DNA of 61,761 nucleotides from Gemmatimonadota bacterium (GTDB lineage Bacteria; Gemmatimonadota; Gemmatimonadetes; Longimicrobiales; Longimicrobiaceae). The position numbers and the translations under genes were made by a program. The DNA lies in contig JAIRKD010000110.1 in the NCBI GenBank assembly GCA_031260285.1, forward strand, positions 1-61,761, given 5' to 3'. This document shows positions 25,878 through 34,575 of this stretch, piece by piece; the first letter of the stretch is position 1; every line of letters starts with the position of its first letter. The notes under the pieces were generated by a model. It had not been told where the DNA came from. It saw only the letters and a program-made list of their open reading frames with translations, and searched no databases.

Positions 25878-27515
25878 TTACACCGGCATCCGCACCCGGA
25901 AGATACTTCCGACGCCCTGTTCACTCCGGACCTCCAGATCAGCGCCCAGAAGCTCGGCAAGCCGGTGGCAGATCGTGAGCCCCAGGCCCGTTCCCCCGGC
26001 GCGGCGGGCCAATGGGCGCTCTGCCTGCCAGAACGGCTCGAAGATGCGTGCCAGATGCTCGGGCCCGATCCCGATCCCCGTATCAGCCACCTCGATCATC
26101 GCAAAGTTGGCGTCACAGGTGGCGCGTACCCGGATCTCACCCCGGGAGGTGAACTTCACCGCATTGGAAAGCAGGTTGAGGAGGATCTGCAGCAGCTTGT
26201 CCGTATCCGCCCTGAGGACCGGATCTCCGGGCGCGCTGGTGACCTTCATCTGCAGATTCTTCACCCGCGCCATCGGTTCAACAATCGCTACTGCCTGATG
26301 AATCAGGTTGTTGAGCTCAACCTCTGTCCGTCTGACCCGTCGTTCACCGGACTCCAGCGTTACCAGCGTGAGGACTTCCTCAATCAACTGGAGCAGATGC
26401 CGCCCGGACAGCTCGATCCGCTCTGCCTGTTCCTTCTGCCGGGGAGTACTCGCCTCCGGCACCCCGAGCCGCAGCAGCTCTGCATGGCCGATGATGGTTG
26501 TCAGAGGGGTTCGCAGTTCATGCGACATGACGGCGAGGAAATCCGACTTGGCTTCTTTGGCGGCGCGTGACTGGTCGAAGAGGCGTGCGTTTTCGACGGC
26601 AAAGGCGGCACGTGTGGCGATCTCTTCCACCACTTCCAGATCTTCCGGCGAGAACCGCCGGTCCGACACTGTGATCCCGAATGCGATTGCCCCGAGTGGA
26701 CTGCCCCGCGCTACCAGCGGCACGATCATCACGGATCGGAGACCCAGTTCGCGGAGGAACTTCCCCTGTTTCCTGCCGCGCGTGAGCTCCTCCAGCGCCT
26801 CGGGCATGAACTCGGGAATGAGCTCTGACACCCCGGTCCGTATCACGCGCCTGATTCCCACCGCAGACTCCAGAGAAGGTGGAAGCCGCCGGGAGATATA
26901 CCTCAGCCGCGCCGCAAGCTGACGGTCCCCGTTCTCGATCGTGACCCGTTCAATTTCACCTGACGGATCGAGGAGGTACACCGAACACCAGTCGGCGAGA
27001 GCGGGAACCGTAAGGCGGGCCAGCTTCCGCAGTGTTGACAGATGATCGAGAGGAGAGGCGAACAGGGCGCCGGCATCCGCGATGATACGGCGGGAAGTGG
27101 TCCTCCGGCGCTGTTCCGTGATGTCCAGAACCGTCATTACAGCTGCGGTGAGCCCTCCCCGGCTGTCACAGACAGGGAAAGCATTGACCTGGATCACCCC
27201 CCAGCTCTCATCCGCCCGGGTGATCTCGATCTCATGGTTGTGTATGGCTTCACCCGAGTCGAGCACACGCCGGATCGGCCAGTCACCGGGATGCAGCGGG
27301 TGATCCCGGCTATACCGGCCTCGCCATGTGTTGAGGTCCCTGCCTGCCGGACCTCGCCAGATTGTTTCAAGATATCCATTGGCAAGGAGTACCCGACCGG
27401 CAGCATCCATCACCATGACACCTGACGGCATTTCGTCGATCAGGGTACTCAGGAGGTGCAGGGCAAACCCCTCCGATGGCAGCTCCATCAAAACCCTTGA
27501 ATTGATTCCGTCCAT
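25878..27515 (-). CDS. PAS-GAF sensor histidine kinase, orphan
   Basis: A 545-residue soluble hybrid of sensory domains and kinase core. A PAS domain occupies about residues 20-135 (MPSGVMVMDAAGRVLLAN), a GAF domain about 150-310, HisKA near 320-390 with the phospho-acceptor His in MSHELRTPL, and the ATPase domain 425-545 with N box LLNLLSNAVKF, G1 VADTGIGIG, F box IFEPFWQ and G2 GGTGLGLTIC. No transmembrane segment is seen, so it probably senses a cytoplasmic signal such as redox state or a small ligand. There is no response-regulator gene next to it. The divergent gene is the SnoaL-like protein. Confidence 0.9.
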   Translation of the reverse strand: MDGINSRVLMELPSEGFALHLLSTLIDEMPSGVMVMDAAGRVLLANGYLETIWRGPAGRDLNTWRGRYSRDHPLHPGDWPIRRVLDSGEAIHNHEIEITRADESWGVIQVNAFPVCDSRGGLTAAVMTVLDITEQRRRTTSRRIIADAGALFASPLDHLSTLRKLARLTVPALADWCSVYLLDPSGEIERVTIENGDRQLAARLRYISRRLPPSLESAVGIRRVIRTGVSELIPEFMPEALEELTRGRKQGKFLRELGLRSVMIVPLVARGSPLGAIAFGITVSDRRFSPEDLEVVEEIATRAAFAVENARLFDQSRAAKEAKSDFLAVMSHELRTPLTTIIGHAELLRLGVPEASTPRQKEQAERIELSGRHLLQLIEEVLTLVTLESGERRVRRTEVELNNLIHQAVAIVEPMARVKNLQMKVTSAPGDPVLRADTDKLLQILLNLLSNAVKFTSRGEIRVRATCDANFAMIEVADTGIGIGPEHLARIFEPFWQAERPLARRAGGTGLGLTICHRLAELLGADLEVRSEQGVGSIFRVRMPV

Positions 27516-27838
27516 TTGTGCTTCCTGGACAAAACGTCAGTACCGCGTCCGGATTCAAGGGGAGCCTTGGCCGGGCGCGGTCATGGTGGGAAGCAAGCTC
27601 GCTAACCCTAAGCGTCTCCATCGTGAAGGGCAAGTCTTTTTTCCGGACTCCTGCTGTTCCATACGGAATTGGGGTCTTTATCTCCATGGGAACTGTTTTC
27701 TCCGGGCGGGAATCGGCATCAGTCATGCGATTGAAAGTACCCGGGAAGAACCGGGGAAGGGGAATTCCTTCATCTGCCCGCACAGGCCAGAAGGGTCCCG
27801 CGACGGGACGGTGGAGCACGCTCGCGTATGGAGGAGGC
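27516..27838. other. Divergent promoter region, kinase / SnoaL-like gene
   Basis: This 323-base interval separates divergent genes. The frame of the rightward gene stays open upstream but carries no domain, so it is treated as non-coding. No strong repeat or hairpin is visible. Confidence 0.35.
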
Positions 27839-28756
27839 ATGAACGGCGGAACCATGGAAGTCGTTCGCGAACTGTATGGCGCTCTGGCGGAGCGTTCATT
27901 CGAAAGAACAGCCGGGTGGGTACACGAGCGGGTCCGGCTCACGAGTGTAGCGACCGGTGACAGCTATACGGGACGGCGGGGGTTCATCGAGTTCCACCGC
28001 GGCTGGGCGGCGGCTTTCCCTGACCTGCACATCCAGTCTCTGGAGCTGGTTGGTAGTGACGCACGGGTGGTCGCGGAATACGAACTGGGAGGAACGCATA
28101 CCGGCCCGCTTCTCACCCCGCGCTGTCATCTCCCGGCAACCGGGATGGAGATCCAGGTCCGGGTTGTGGATGTTCTCGACCTGGAGAACGGTCAGATCAC
28201 TGCGTTTCGCCGCTACTTCGATGTTGTGTCAATGCTCCGGCAGCTCGGGCTGGTGGCGGGCACTCCGCTCCATGCGCCCGATCGCAGAGCGCCGCTTGAA
28301 CTCTACGCCCAGCCGGTGGACGGTAACGCTCCCCAGCGCCACAAGGCCATTGTTCATCGGTTCTTTCAGGAAGTATTCGATCGACGTAACGCGGCGGCGG
28401 CGGCGGACTCCTGCGCCAAGCGGTACTCCTGGCATGGCGGCCATCTTGGTGAGGCCAGTTCGCTGCAGGACTACCAGTCGGTGATCACTTCCTTCTTTGT
28501 CGGATTTCCGGATCTGGAGGTTGAAGTTCTCGACACCATCGCGGAGGGCGACCGGGTTGCTGTCCGGTTTGCGATCAACGGTACACACCTCGGGCCGTTC
28601 AAAGGGATTTCTCCAACCTATTCGAGGATCTCCGGCGCGGGTACAAGCACCTTCCGGATCGCGGATGGCCGGATTGTCGAGGAATGGTGGCAGGCGGATC
28701 TGCTGACACTCCTCCGGCAGCTGGAAGCCAAACCCGCCCCCGATGGTACGATCTGA
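27839..28756 (+). CDS. Protein with two SnoaL-like (NTF2-fold) domains
   Basis: A 305-residue protein made of two consecutive SnoaL/ester-cyclase-like domains, about residues 5-145 and 160-300. Both share the family flow: a helix with VRELYGAL or VHRFFQEVF, F(P)DL, a 'GTHxGP' strand (GGTHTGPL, NGTHLGPF) and a final strand pair with an xQLG / RQLE ending. Small NTF2-fold enzymes act on polyketide-like or other ring substrates, yet many are unassigned. A GGAGGAGG sequence lies immediately before ATG 27839; a second ATG five codons on (27854) is another option. Monocistronic with a strong terminator behind it. Confidence 0.78.
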   Translation: MNGGTMEVVRELYGALAERSFERTAGWVHERVRLTSVATGDSYTGRRGFIEFHRGWAAAFPDLHIQSLELVGSDARVVAEYELGGTHTGPLLTPRCHLPATGMEIQVRVVDVLDLENGQITAFRRYFDVVSMLRQLGLVAGTPLHAPDRRAPLELYAQPVDGNAPQRHKAIVHRFFQEVFDRRNAAAAADSCAKRYSWHGGHLGEASSLQDYQSVITSFFVGFPDLEVEVLDTIAEGDRVAVRFAINGTHLGPFKGISPTYSRISGAGTSTFRIADGRIVEEWWQADLLTLLRQLEAKPAPDGTI

Positions 28757-28817
28757 ACAGAACCAGCTGATCCGTGCCGGACGGATGATGAAGAAAGATG
28801 GTGAAGAAAAAGGGTGG

Positions 28818-28857
28818 AAAAAAAGCCGCCCGGGCTCATCGCCGGGGCGGCTTTTTC
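28818..28857. terminator. Bidirectional intrinsic terminator
   Basis: GCCGCCC (28825-28831) pairs with GGGCGGC (28845-28851); the stem is flanked by an A-run on the left and a T-run on the right, so it works on both strands. It lies between the convergent SnoaL-like and FKBP genes. Confidence 0.88.
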
Positions 28858-28882
28858 AGGGGGGCTGCCCGCTTGGGACCTC

Positions 28883-29398
28883 TCAGTCCACTCCCAGCAG
28901 CTCCACCTCGAAGACCAGCGGCGCATTGGGGGGAATGTCTCTTCCCGCGCCACGCTCTCCATACGCAAGCGTTGACGGAATGACCAGCTGGCGACGCCCT
29001 CCGACTTTCATCCCTTTGACGCCCTGGTCCCAGCCCTCGATGACCTCGCCCACACCCAGTACAAACATGAAGGGCTCGTTCCGGGAATGGCTGCTGTCGA
29101 ACTGCTGGCCGTTGGAGAGCTGGCCCGTGTAGTGAACCACCACAAAGGACCCCGTCTCTGCCTCGGCCCCTGTACCCTCCGTCAGCTCCCGGATATACAG
29201 ACCGCTCGGCAGACGGGTGCTGCGGGCCAGATCAACATTAAGCTTCTCGTCAAAACGGACTTTGGTCAGATCAGTCACAGGTCCTCCGGATGCGTCCCCG
29301 CCGCTACACGCGACGAGGCTGATGGTGAGCAGAGCGAACAGGGGTCCCCACAATACTCTCGACACTTCTGACAATCCTGACAGGTTACGGCTCGACAT
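28883..29398 (-). CDS. FKBP-type peptidyl-prolyl isomerase, lipoprotein
   Basis: A 171-residue lipoprotein with lipobox LVAC followed by a short linker and one FKBP domain (about residues 70-171). Conserved residues of the active pocket are present: VHYTGQL, FDSS, VIEGWDQGVKGM, IPSTLAYGERGAG and IPPNAPLVFEVELL. The protein would speed proline isomerisation and folding of exported proteins at the periplasmic face. ATG at 29398 was chosen over an upstream GTG because it places a normal-length leader. Its transcript ends at the bidirectional terminator. Confidence 0.92.
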   Translation of the reverse strand: MSSRNLSGLSEVSRVLWGPLFALLTISLVACSGGDASGGPVTDLTKVRFDEKLNVDLARSTRLPSGLYIRELTEGTGAEAETGSFVVVHYTGQLSNGQQFDSSHSRNEPFMFVLGVGEVIEGWDQGVKGMKVGGRRQLVIPSTLAYGERGAGRDIPPNAPLVFEVELLGVD

Positions 29399-29498
29399 AT
29401 CACAACTCGTTGATGACTGGCGGTGAAGGTTCACAGGACCCGATTCCGGTCCGCTTCATGGCAGACGTCCCTTCCGGCTCTGGTTCCGCGGCGGATCG

Positions 29499-30200
29499 TC
29501 AACTCCGGTCCGCCGCGCGTGCGGGGGCCCTGGCTCCGAGCAGAATCTGACGGCCGAGGAGCATGAGCAGGGAACTGACTTCCTCCTGCTGTCCGGTGTT
29601 GAGAGCCCCCAGGAGCGTTTCAATGGTTTCCACATGCTCGGGGAGGACGCGGGAGATGAAGGCATCCCCCTCCGGCGTCAGCGCTGCGTACCGGGCCCGG
29701 CGGTCGCGTTCACACGCCTGGCGCACAACCAGTCCCTTCGCCTCAAGCCGGTCCACGAGGTAGGTGATTCCTCCGCTGGATACCAGGATCCGCCGCTGGA
29801 CCTCTCCGAGCAGGAGCGGCCCCTGAAGACGGAGGACCCGCAGAATCTCGAACTCCGTCAGGGTGATGTCATGCCGTGCGACATCCGCCTGCAGGCGCGC
29901 AGCGATGGTATGGTAGGCCCGGGAAAGCGCACTCCAGAGATGCAGCGCGCCACGCACCCCCTCGATGTTGTCCGGAAGCGCGGCGAGGCATTCCTCGGTC
30001 TGACATGGCTCTGCCATGCACTCCCCGGTCTGCGGGTCATCCGTCCGGCAGCCATCGGTCACGTACCCCGACAGGCAGCTGTCTCCCGCGTCCATGGAGG
30101 AGCAGTCCATCCCCTCCTCCGGAGATGGGCAGCGGATATCCCCGTTCAGAGAAGTACAGTTGTTCTTGCTCAAGGGATTTTTTTTGTTACCGGTTGCCAT
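29499..30200 (-). CDS. MarR-family regulator with Cys-rich N-terminal extension
   Basis: The C-terminal 150 residues are a MarR winged-helix repressor: ALSRAYHTI, the recognition region LLLGEVQRRILVSSGGITYLV (shown here for position, near residue 130) and the wing ACERDRRARYAALTPEG. Upstream the frame stays open for about 70 residues with eight cysteines at fairly even spacing (CTSLNGDIRC, MDCSSM, SCLSG, DGCRT, GECMAE, PCQTEEC). GC at third positions there looks coding. The first ATG (30200) lies inside a dispersed repeat, so the true start may be 30110, 30095 or 30017, the last with GGGGAG ahead. If translated, the Cys cluster could bind metal or sense redox state. Confidence 0.78.
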   Translation of the reverse strand: MATGNKKNPLSKNNCTSLNGDIRCPSPEEGMDCSSMDAGDSCLSGYVTDGCRTDDPQTGECMAEPCQTEECLAALPDNIEGVRGALHLWSALSRAYHTIAARLQADVARHDITLTEFEILRVLRLQGPLLLGEVQRRILVSSGGITYLVDRLEAKGLVVRQACERDRRARYAALTPEGDAFISRVLPEHVETIETLLGALNTGQQEEVSSLLMLLGRQILLGARAPARAADRS

Positions 30201-30360
30201 GCGTTTCCGGTAGGGGCGGGTTTGAAACCCGCCCCTACGGCGATCCGGATGTTGAAGGACGCCGGGTTCGCTGGTTTCAACCCCGCTCCTGCGGCTGAGG
30301 GAGCCTTCCCGTTACCGGTTGTCATGCGTTTCCCGAGGAGGCTGAAACCAGCCTCCCGCC
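30186..30360. repeat. Pair of palindromic repeat units between the MarR and heme A synthase genes
   Basis: A 23-base sequence beginning GTTACCGGTTG occurs at 30186-30208 and, with one change, at 30311-30333. Each copy is followed by a palindrome: 30210-30238 (14-bp perfect stem, arms GTAGGGGCGGGTTT) and 30337-30356 (8-bp stem GGAGGCTG). A degenerate half of the first palindrome (GGTTTCAACCCCGC) lies near 30273-30296. The second unit runs into the 3' end of the heme A synthase gene and the first contains the furthest-upstream MarR start codon. This looks like a REP-type element cluster. Confidence 0.75.
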
Positions 30361-31290
30361 AGCTGTCCGCGAGGGTGCTCCCGCCATCTCTTCAGGAACC
30401 AGTACCGCCGCGGCGAGCACCACCAGGTTGATCCAGACCAGATCCGCAAAAAGCAGATGAAGCATCTGGGTAGCCACCGGGGCGAGCAGAATCATATTTG
30501 TGGCTCCGATCGCCAGCTGCAGCAGGTAGATGATGCCTGCGACAGAAGCGAGACGTTTCACCTTGTCCGACCCGGTGCTCGCGAGCTGTCGTGTCAGGAA
30601 GACGACATAGAGCCCCGTGAGAATCGCCATCAGCGGATGGTACTTCCGCAGCCGCAGGAGGATATGCGAATTGCTGGAGAAGCTCTCCCGCAGCCCCTGT
30701 TCAAGCGAAGTGGCGGGGAAGAGTGTATCCCCCAGAGCGGCGATTGCGCCTGTTGCGCCCACCACCAGCAGTCCCAGCATCGCCACCCCGAGCAGCCAGA
30801 CTCTCCGGTCCGAGCGCGCGATCCGGGGTCTTTCCCCATCCATCGCCCACCAGGTCGTAAGCCCCAGCACCCCGATCAGGAGGAAGGTGTTTACAAGGTG
30901 CAGCACCATGGAGACAGCCCGGAATGCGGATGCATCGTCCGCGACAAGCTCAAAAAGTACCAGTCCCGCACCCAGCAGCGCCTCCACCAGAATGAACACC
31001 ACTGACAGGGTTGCTCCGGTGCGCGCGATATGCCCCGACGGCCGGGCCCGCCGGGCCCAGAACCAGAGAGCCACCACCAGAACCAGCGCCACGCCGCTTG
31101 TGATCCGGTGTGTGAACTCCACCATCATCTCAACCGTGGCTGAGCGGGGAACCACCTCGCCGTTGCAGAGTGGCCAGTGACTGCCACATCCCGCACCGGA
31201 ACCGGTTGCGCGCACATAGGCACCCCAGAGAATGACCAGGAGGTTGTACCCCGTCACCACCCCGGCAAACCCGGCAAACCTGTCTTTCAT
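30322..31290 (-). CDS. ctaA: Heme A synthase (COX15/CtaA family)
   Basis: A 322-residue membrane protein with about eight helices in two four-helix halves. It converts heme O to heme A for aa3-type or similar terminal oxidases. Features: the N-terminal GAYVRATGSGAGCGSHWPLC with its Cys pair, heme-ligand His in VEFTHRITSG, in VLHLVNTFLL, in RKYHPLMAI and in TQMLHLLFAD. ATG 31290 follows GGGAGTAAAGC. The last few residues (VSASSGNA) are encoded within a palindromic repeat unit, so the C-terminus may have been altered by repeat insertion. No oxidase operon is adjacent; a CuA subunit gene lies 17 kb away. Confidence 0.88.
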   Translation of the reverse strand: MKDRFAGFAGVVTGYNLLVILWGAYVRATGSGAGCGSHWPLCNGEVVPRSATVEMMVEFTHRITSGVALVLVVALWFWARRARPSGHIARTGATLSVVFILVEALLGAGLVLFELVADDASAFRAVSMVLHLVNTFLLIGVLGLTTWWAMDGERPRIARSDRRVWLLGVAMLGLLVVGATGAIAALGDTLFPATSLEQGLRESFSSNSHILLRLRKYHPLMAILTGLYVVFLTRQLASTGSDKVKRLASVAGIIYLLQLAIGATNMILLAPVATQMLHLLFADLVWINLVVLAAAVLVPEEMAGAPSRTAGGRLVSASSGNA

Positions 31291-31614
31291 GCTTTACTCC
31301 CCTCGCGCCGCCCGCCGGGCTGACAGGGCGATTTTTCACGACTCCGGTTTTTTCCGGACCGTATGTACCATTATTCGATTATCAGGCGATCCCCTTAACA
31401 TAACCTCCCGAACTCCGGTTCCACAGACTGTCATCCATATTGTGAGCACGATTCCATCCCGCGGATTGGCGCTCGGGGTGGAGGTGGCCTATTCTGAAGT
31501 CTTCCAGAATACGTCGCGAGCCGGATCGCCGCTGAGACCCGTTCCCGGGCACTCCAGGTGATCCCGTCAACCCGCGGCTTGATCCACGACCTGACGGAAG
31601 CAGCTTTACCGGCG
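31291..31614. other. Divergent promoter region, ctaA / argJ
   Basis: 324 bases between divergent genes. A GTG at 31558 would extend ArgJ by 19 residues without adding conserved sequence, so it is left out. No hairpin or binding-site palindrome stands out. Confidence 0.35.
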
Positions 31615-32811
31615 ATGAATACCCGATCCCTGACTGAGCATTCTCCCGATTATCATGAGCGAGCGGTATTCCCCCAGGGATACACCTGTGCCAGCCGGAA
31701 TGTAGGACTGAAACCGGAGGCGAAGGACCTTTCCGTCTTCCTCTCTTCCGTTCCGGCGGAGGCGGCGGCTGTCTTCACCCGGAACCGTTTCCCCGGAGCT
31801 CCGGTGATTCTCGGTCGCGAGACGATCCGTCGTGGCCGGCTCCAGGCGATTGTTGTGAACAGCAAGGTCAGCAACGTCGGAACGGGTGAACAGGGCCTGC
31901 TCAACGCTCGACGGATGACGGTTGCCGCCGCCGCTGAACTTGGCGTTCGCGCGGACGAGGTGCTGGTCAGCTCCACTGGCGTGATCGGAAAACAGCTGCC
32001 GATCGACCTGATCGAGCGGGGGATGGTCGGGATCGCAAACGAACTGCAGAGTGATCCGCTGGTGGGTGCAGAAGGGATCATGACCACCGATACCTTCCCC
32101 AAGGCGTTTTCCGCCCGGGTCGGGAATGCGGTGATCACCTGGATCGCGAAGGGCGCCGGGATGATCGAGCCGAATATGGCTACGATGCTCTCTTGGATCT
32201 TCACCGACGCGAAGATCGAAGCCGCTACGCTGGACCGTCTCCTTCGTGAAGCGGTGGATGTATCCTTCAACATGCTCTCTGTGGATACAGATACCAGCAC
32301 CTCGGACACCTGCGCGATCCTCGCCAACGGGCTTGCGGGTGAGGTGGATGAGGCGGAGTTCGCCAGAGTGCTGCGCGCCGGTTCGATCCGGATGGCGGAG
32401 ACGATCGCCCATGACGGAGAAGGGGCGACCAAACTCCTCCGGGCAACCGTTGAGGGGGCCGCAACCCGGGACCAGGCCCGCACCGCCGCCCGCGCGATCA
32501 TCAATTCGCCGTTGATCAAGACGATGGCGTTTGGAGCCGATCCCAATGTGGGCCGGGTGCTCATGGCGGTCGGGAAGTGCTTTGATGTGGAGCAGGACCC
32601 CGCACTGACGGAAGTATTGATCAACGGGATCCGGGTCTTCGGCGATGGAAGCCGCCCCGACTACGATGAAGCGGCGCTTCGCGTTCTGCTCGCCGGTGAT
32701 CCGGTGGAGATCCATGTTGCCCTGGGGAAGGGTGACCACAGTGCCACGGCTTTTGGCTGTGATCTCACCCATGGCTATATCGACGAGAACGCCGCCTACT
32801 ACAGCTCCTGA
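31615..32811 (+). CDS. argJ: Glutamate N-acetyltransferase / N-acetylglutamate synthase
   Basis: A 398-residue ArgJ, which moves the acetyl group from N-acetylornithine to glutamate and, in bifunctional forms, also makes N-acetylglutamate from acetyl-CoA, for arginine synthesis in the cytoplasm. The self-cleavage site is seen as NMATML around residue 195, giving alpha and beta chains with Thr as nucleophile. Other conserved stretches: GYTCASRNVGLK, STGVIGKQLP, KGAGMIEPN and FGADPNVGR. The C-terminus ends in NAAYYSS, like other ArgJ proteins. No other arginine gene is adjacent. It converges on the GH13 gene with 15 bases between stops. Confidence 0.93.
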   Translation: MNTRSLTEHSPDYHERAVFPQGYTCASRNVGLKPEAKDLSVFLSSVPAEAAAVFTRNRFPGAPVILGRETIRRGRLQAIVVNSKVSNVGTGEQGLLNARRMTVAAAAELGVRADEVLVSSTGVIGKQLPIDLIERGMVGIANELQSDPLVGAEGIMTTDTFPKAFSARVGNAVITWIAKGAGMIEPNMATMLSWIFTDAKIEAATLDRLLREAVDVSFNMLSVDTDTSTSDTCAILANGLAGEVDEAEFARVLRAGSIRMAETIAHDGEGATKLLRATVEGAATRDQARTAARAIINSPLIKTMAFGADPNVGRVLMAVGKCFDVEQDPALTEVLINGIRVFGDGSRPDYDEAALRVLLAGDPVEIHVALGKGDHSATAFGCDLTHGYIDENAAYYSS

Positions 32812-32826
32812 TACGGCTTCCCCGTT

Positions 32827-34575
32827 CTACAGCTCCTGAAAGAACGAATCGCGAGGTCCGGCCGGAGGGGCGTCATCCAGGCGGATGATGACCCCTTCGT
32901 TCGGCCGGAGGGTGATCTGTTCTGTTACCGGCAGATCCTCCCGGTCCAGGTGGGTGGAAAGAAGAATCACTCCCGTTGCCCCCGCCGGCATCATCCGGGT
33001 CTCTTCGCTGTCGTGCAGGTTCAGCGCGATGAGAAACCCCGCCTCGCCGATCCGGGCGGACCGCGTATACATCAGCAGATCACCCGTTGCAGGGATCAGC
33101 TCGATCCGTCCGATCTCCAGCGCCGGCTCTCCCTGCCGGAGGTTGATCAGCGCCCGGTACAGGGCGAGGATGGACCCGTGCTCATGTTTTTCCGTATCAA
33201 CATTGATCTCCGGGTAGTCCTCTGCCACCGGCAGCCAGGGGTCACCGGTTGTAAAGCCCGCATTCGAGACGCCTGACCACTGCATCGGAGTACGTTCGGG
33301 GTCGCGTCCGAGCCCTATCCCCGGAATGTTGATCTCCAGCGGATCGCGGATCCGGTGAACGGGGATCTCCACATCCCGCATCCCGATTTCGTCTCCGTAG
33401 TACAGGGTTGGCGTTCCACGGAGAGTGAGCAGCATCATCGCGGCCACCCGGGCCTGTGCGCTCCCTATCCGGCTCGCGATCCGGTGCTGGTCGTGGTTCC
33501 CCAGCACCCAGTTAGGCCACCCTTCCTCCGGCAGCGCCTTTTCGTAATCGTGGATCATCGCGCCGATCTGTTCCGCGTTCCAGGGCGCGTTGATCAACTG
33601 GAAGTTGAAGGGAAGATGCACCCCCGTCAGCTCGACTCCGTAGTAGCTCACCAGCCGTTCCACCGGCAGGTAGATCTCTCCGATCAGCACACGCTCGCTG
33701 TACTCGTCCACCAGCCTCCGGATCCGCGCGATCACCTCATGGACTTCCGGCCGGTCCGAGGTCTGGACCGGTATCACCGCGTGGAAGGGGTTATGGCCGG
33801 GCTCCCAGTCCGGGTTCAGCGGGTTGTCCCGGAATTCGTCGTCCTTGATCAGATGCCAGATGACATCCACCCGGAAGCCGTCAACACCCCGGTCAAGCCA
33901 GAACCGGAGCGCGTCCAGCATCGCCTGAACAACCTCTTCGTTCCGCCAGTTGAGGTCAGGCTGCTCAGGAAGAAACGCGTGGTAGTAGTACTGGCCCGTC
34001 GGCTCATGGAACGTCCAGCCGGGACCGCCGAAGTTGGAGAGCCAGTTATTGGGCGGCCCGCCGTCCGGCCCCGGGTCGCGCCAGATGTACCAGTCACGCT
34101 TCGGGTTGTCGCGGCTGGCGCTCGACTCCAGAAACCAGGGGTGCTGGTCGGACGAATGGTTCGGCACAAAGTCCAGAATCACCCGCAGCTGGCGCCCGTG
34201 TGCTTCCGCGATCAGACGGTCGAAGTCATCCAGCGTACCGAAGATCGGATGGATATCTGTGTAGTCGGAGACATCGTAGCCGAAGTCTGCCATCGGTGAC
34301 GGATAGATCGGAGAGATCCATACCGCATCCACCCCGAGCCACCGGAGATGGTCCAGCCGGGTGATGATTCCTGGCAGATCCCCGATTCCGTCGCCGTTTG
34401 AATCCTGGAACGAGCGCGGATAAACCTGGTAGACGATTCCCCGCTGCCACCACTGGTACTGGCCGGTCCTCCGCTCCCCGTGCCCGCCGGTGTGCCCTTC
34501 TGCGTGTGTTGCGGCTCCCGGTACACCCTCTGCGGGCGTGCCATGGGTTTCAGGCATGTCATGTTTCCTGGTCAT
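32827..34575 (-). CDS. GH13 alpha-glucosidase / oligo-1,6-glucosidase-like enzyme
   Basis: A 582-residue cytoplasmic-type GH13 enzyme. Conserved regions: I (LDFVPNHSS), II (DGFRVDVIWHL, nucleophile Asp), III (LIGEIYLP, acid/base Glu) and IV (VLGNHDQHR). The opening WWQRGIVYQVYPRSF is typical of the alpha-glucosidase and isomaltase subfamilies. The ATG at 34575 overlaps the treZ stop (ATGA), so both are made together. Likely role: trimming of malto-oligosaccharides released with trehalose. A 35-residue His/Gly-rich N-terminal stretch precedes the domain. The exact bond specificity is not certain. Confidence 0.87.
   Translation of the reverse strand: MTRKHDMPETHGTPAEGVPGAATHAEGHTGGHGERRTGQYQWWQRGIVYQVYPRSFQDSNGDGIGDLPGIITRLDHLRWLGVDAVWISPIYPSPMADFGYDVSDYTDIHPIFGTLDDFDRLIAEAHGRQLRVILDFVPNHSSDQHPWFLESSASRDNPKRDWYIWRDPGPDGGPPNNWLSNFGGPGWTFHEPTGQYYYHAFLPEQPDLNWRNEEVVQAMLDALRFWLDRGVDGFRVDVIWHLIKDDEFRDNPLNPDWEPGHNPFHAVIPVQTSDRPEVHEVIARIRRLVDEYSERVLIGEIYLPVERLVSYYGVELTGVHLPFNFQLINAPWNAEQIGAMIHDYEKALPEEGWPNWVLGNHDQHRIASRIGSAQARVAAMMLLTLRGTPTLYYGDEIGMRDVEIPVHRIRDPLEINIPGIGLGRDPERTPMQWSGVSNAGFTTGDPWLPVAEDYPEINVDTEKHEHGSILALYRALINLRQGEPALEIGRIELIPATGDLLMYTRSARIGEAGFLIALNLHDSEETRMMPAGATGVILLSTHLDREDLPVTEQITLRPNEGVIIRLDDAPPAGPRDSFFQEL

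Noticed and set aside
31606-32772. Long minus-strand open frames over argJ
   Set aside because: Shadows of argJ; the plus frame has all ArgJ motifs including the self-cleavage site.
33355-34299. 314-codon open frame on the plus strand
   Set aside because: Antisense shadow of the GH13 glucosidase gene, whose catalytic motifs are all in the minus frame.
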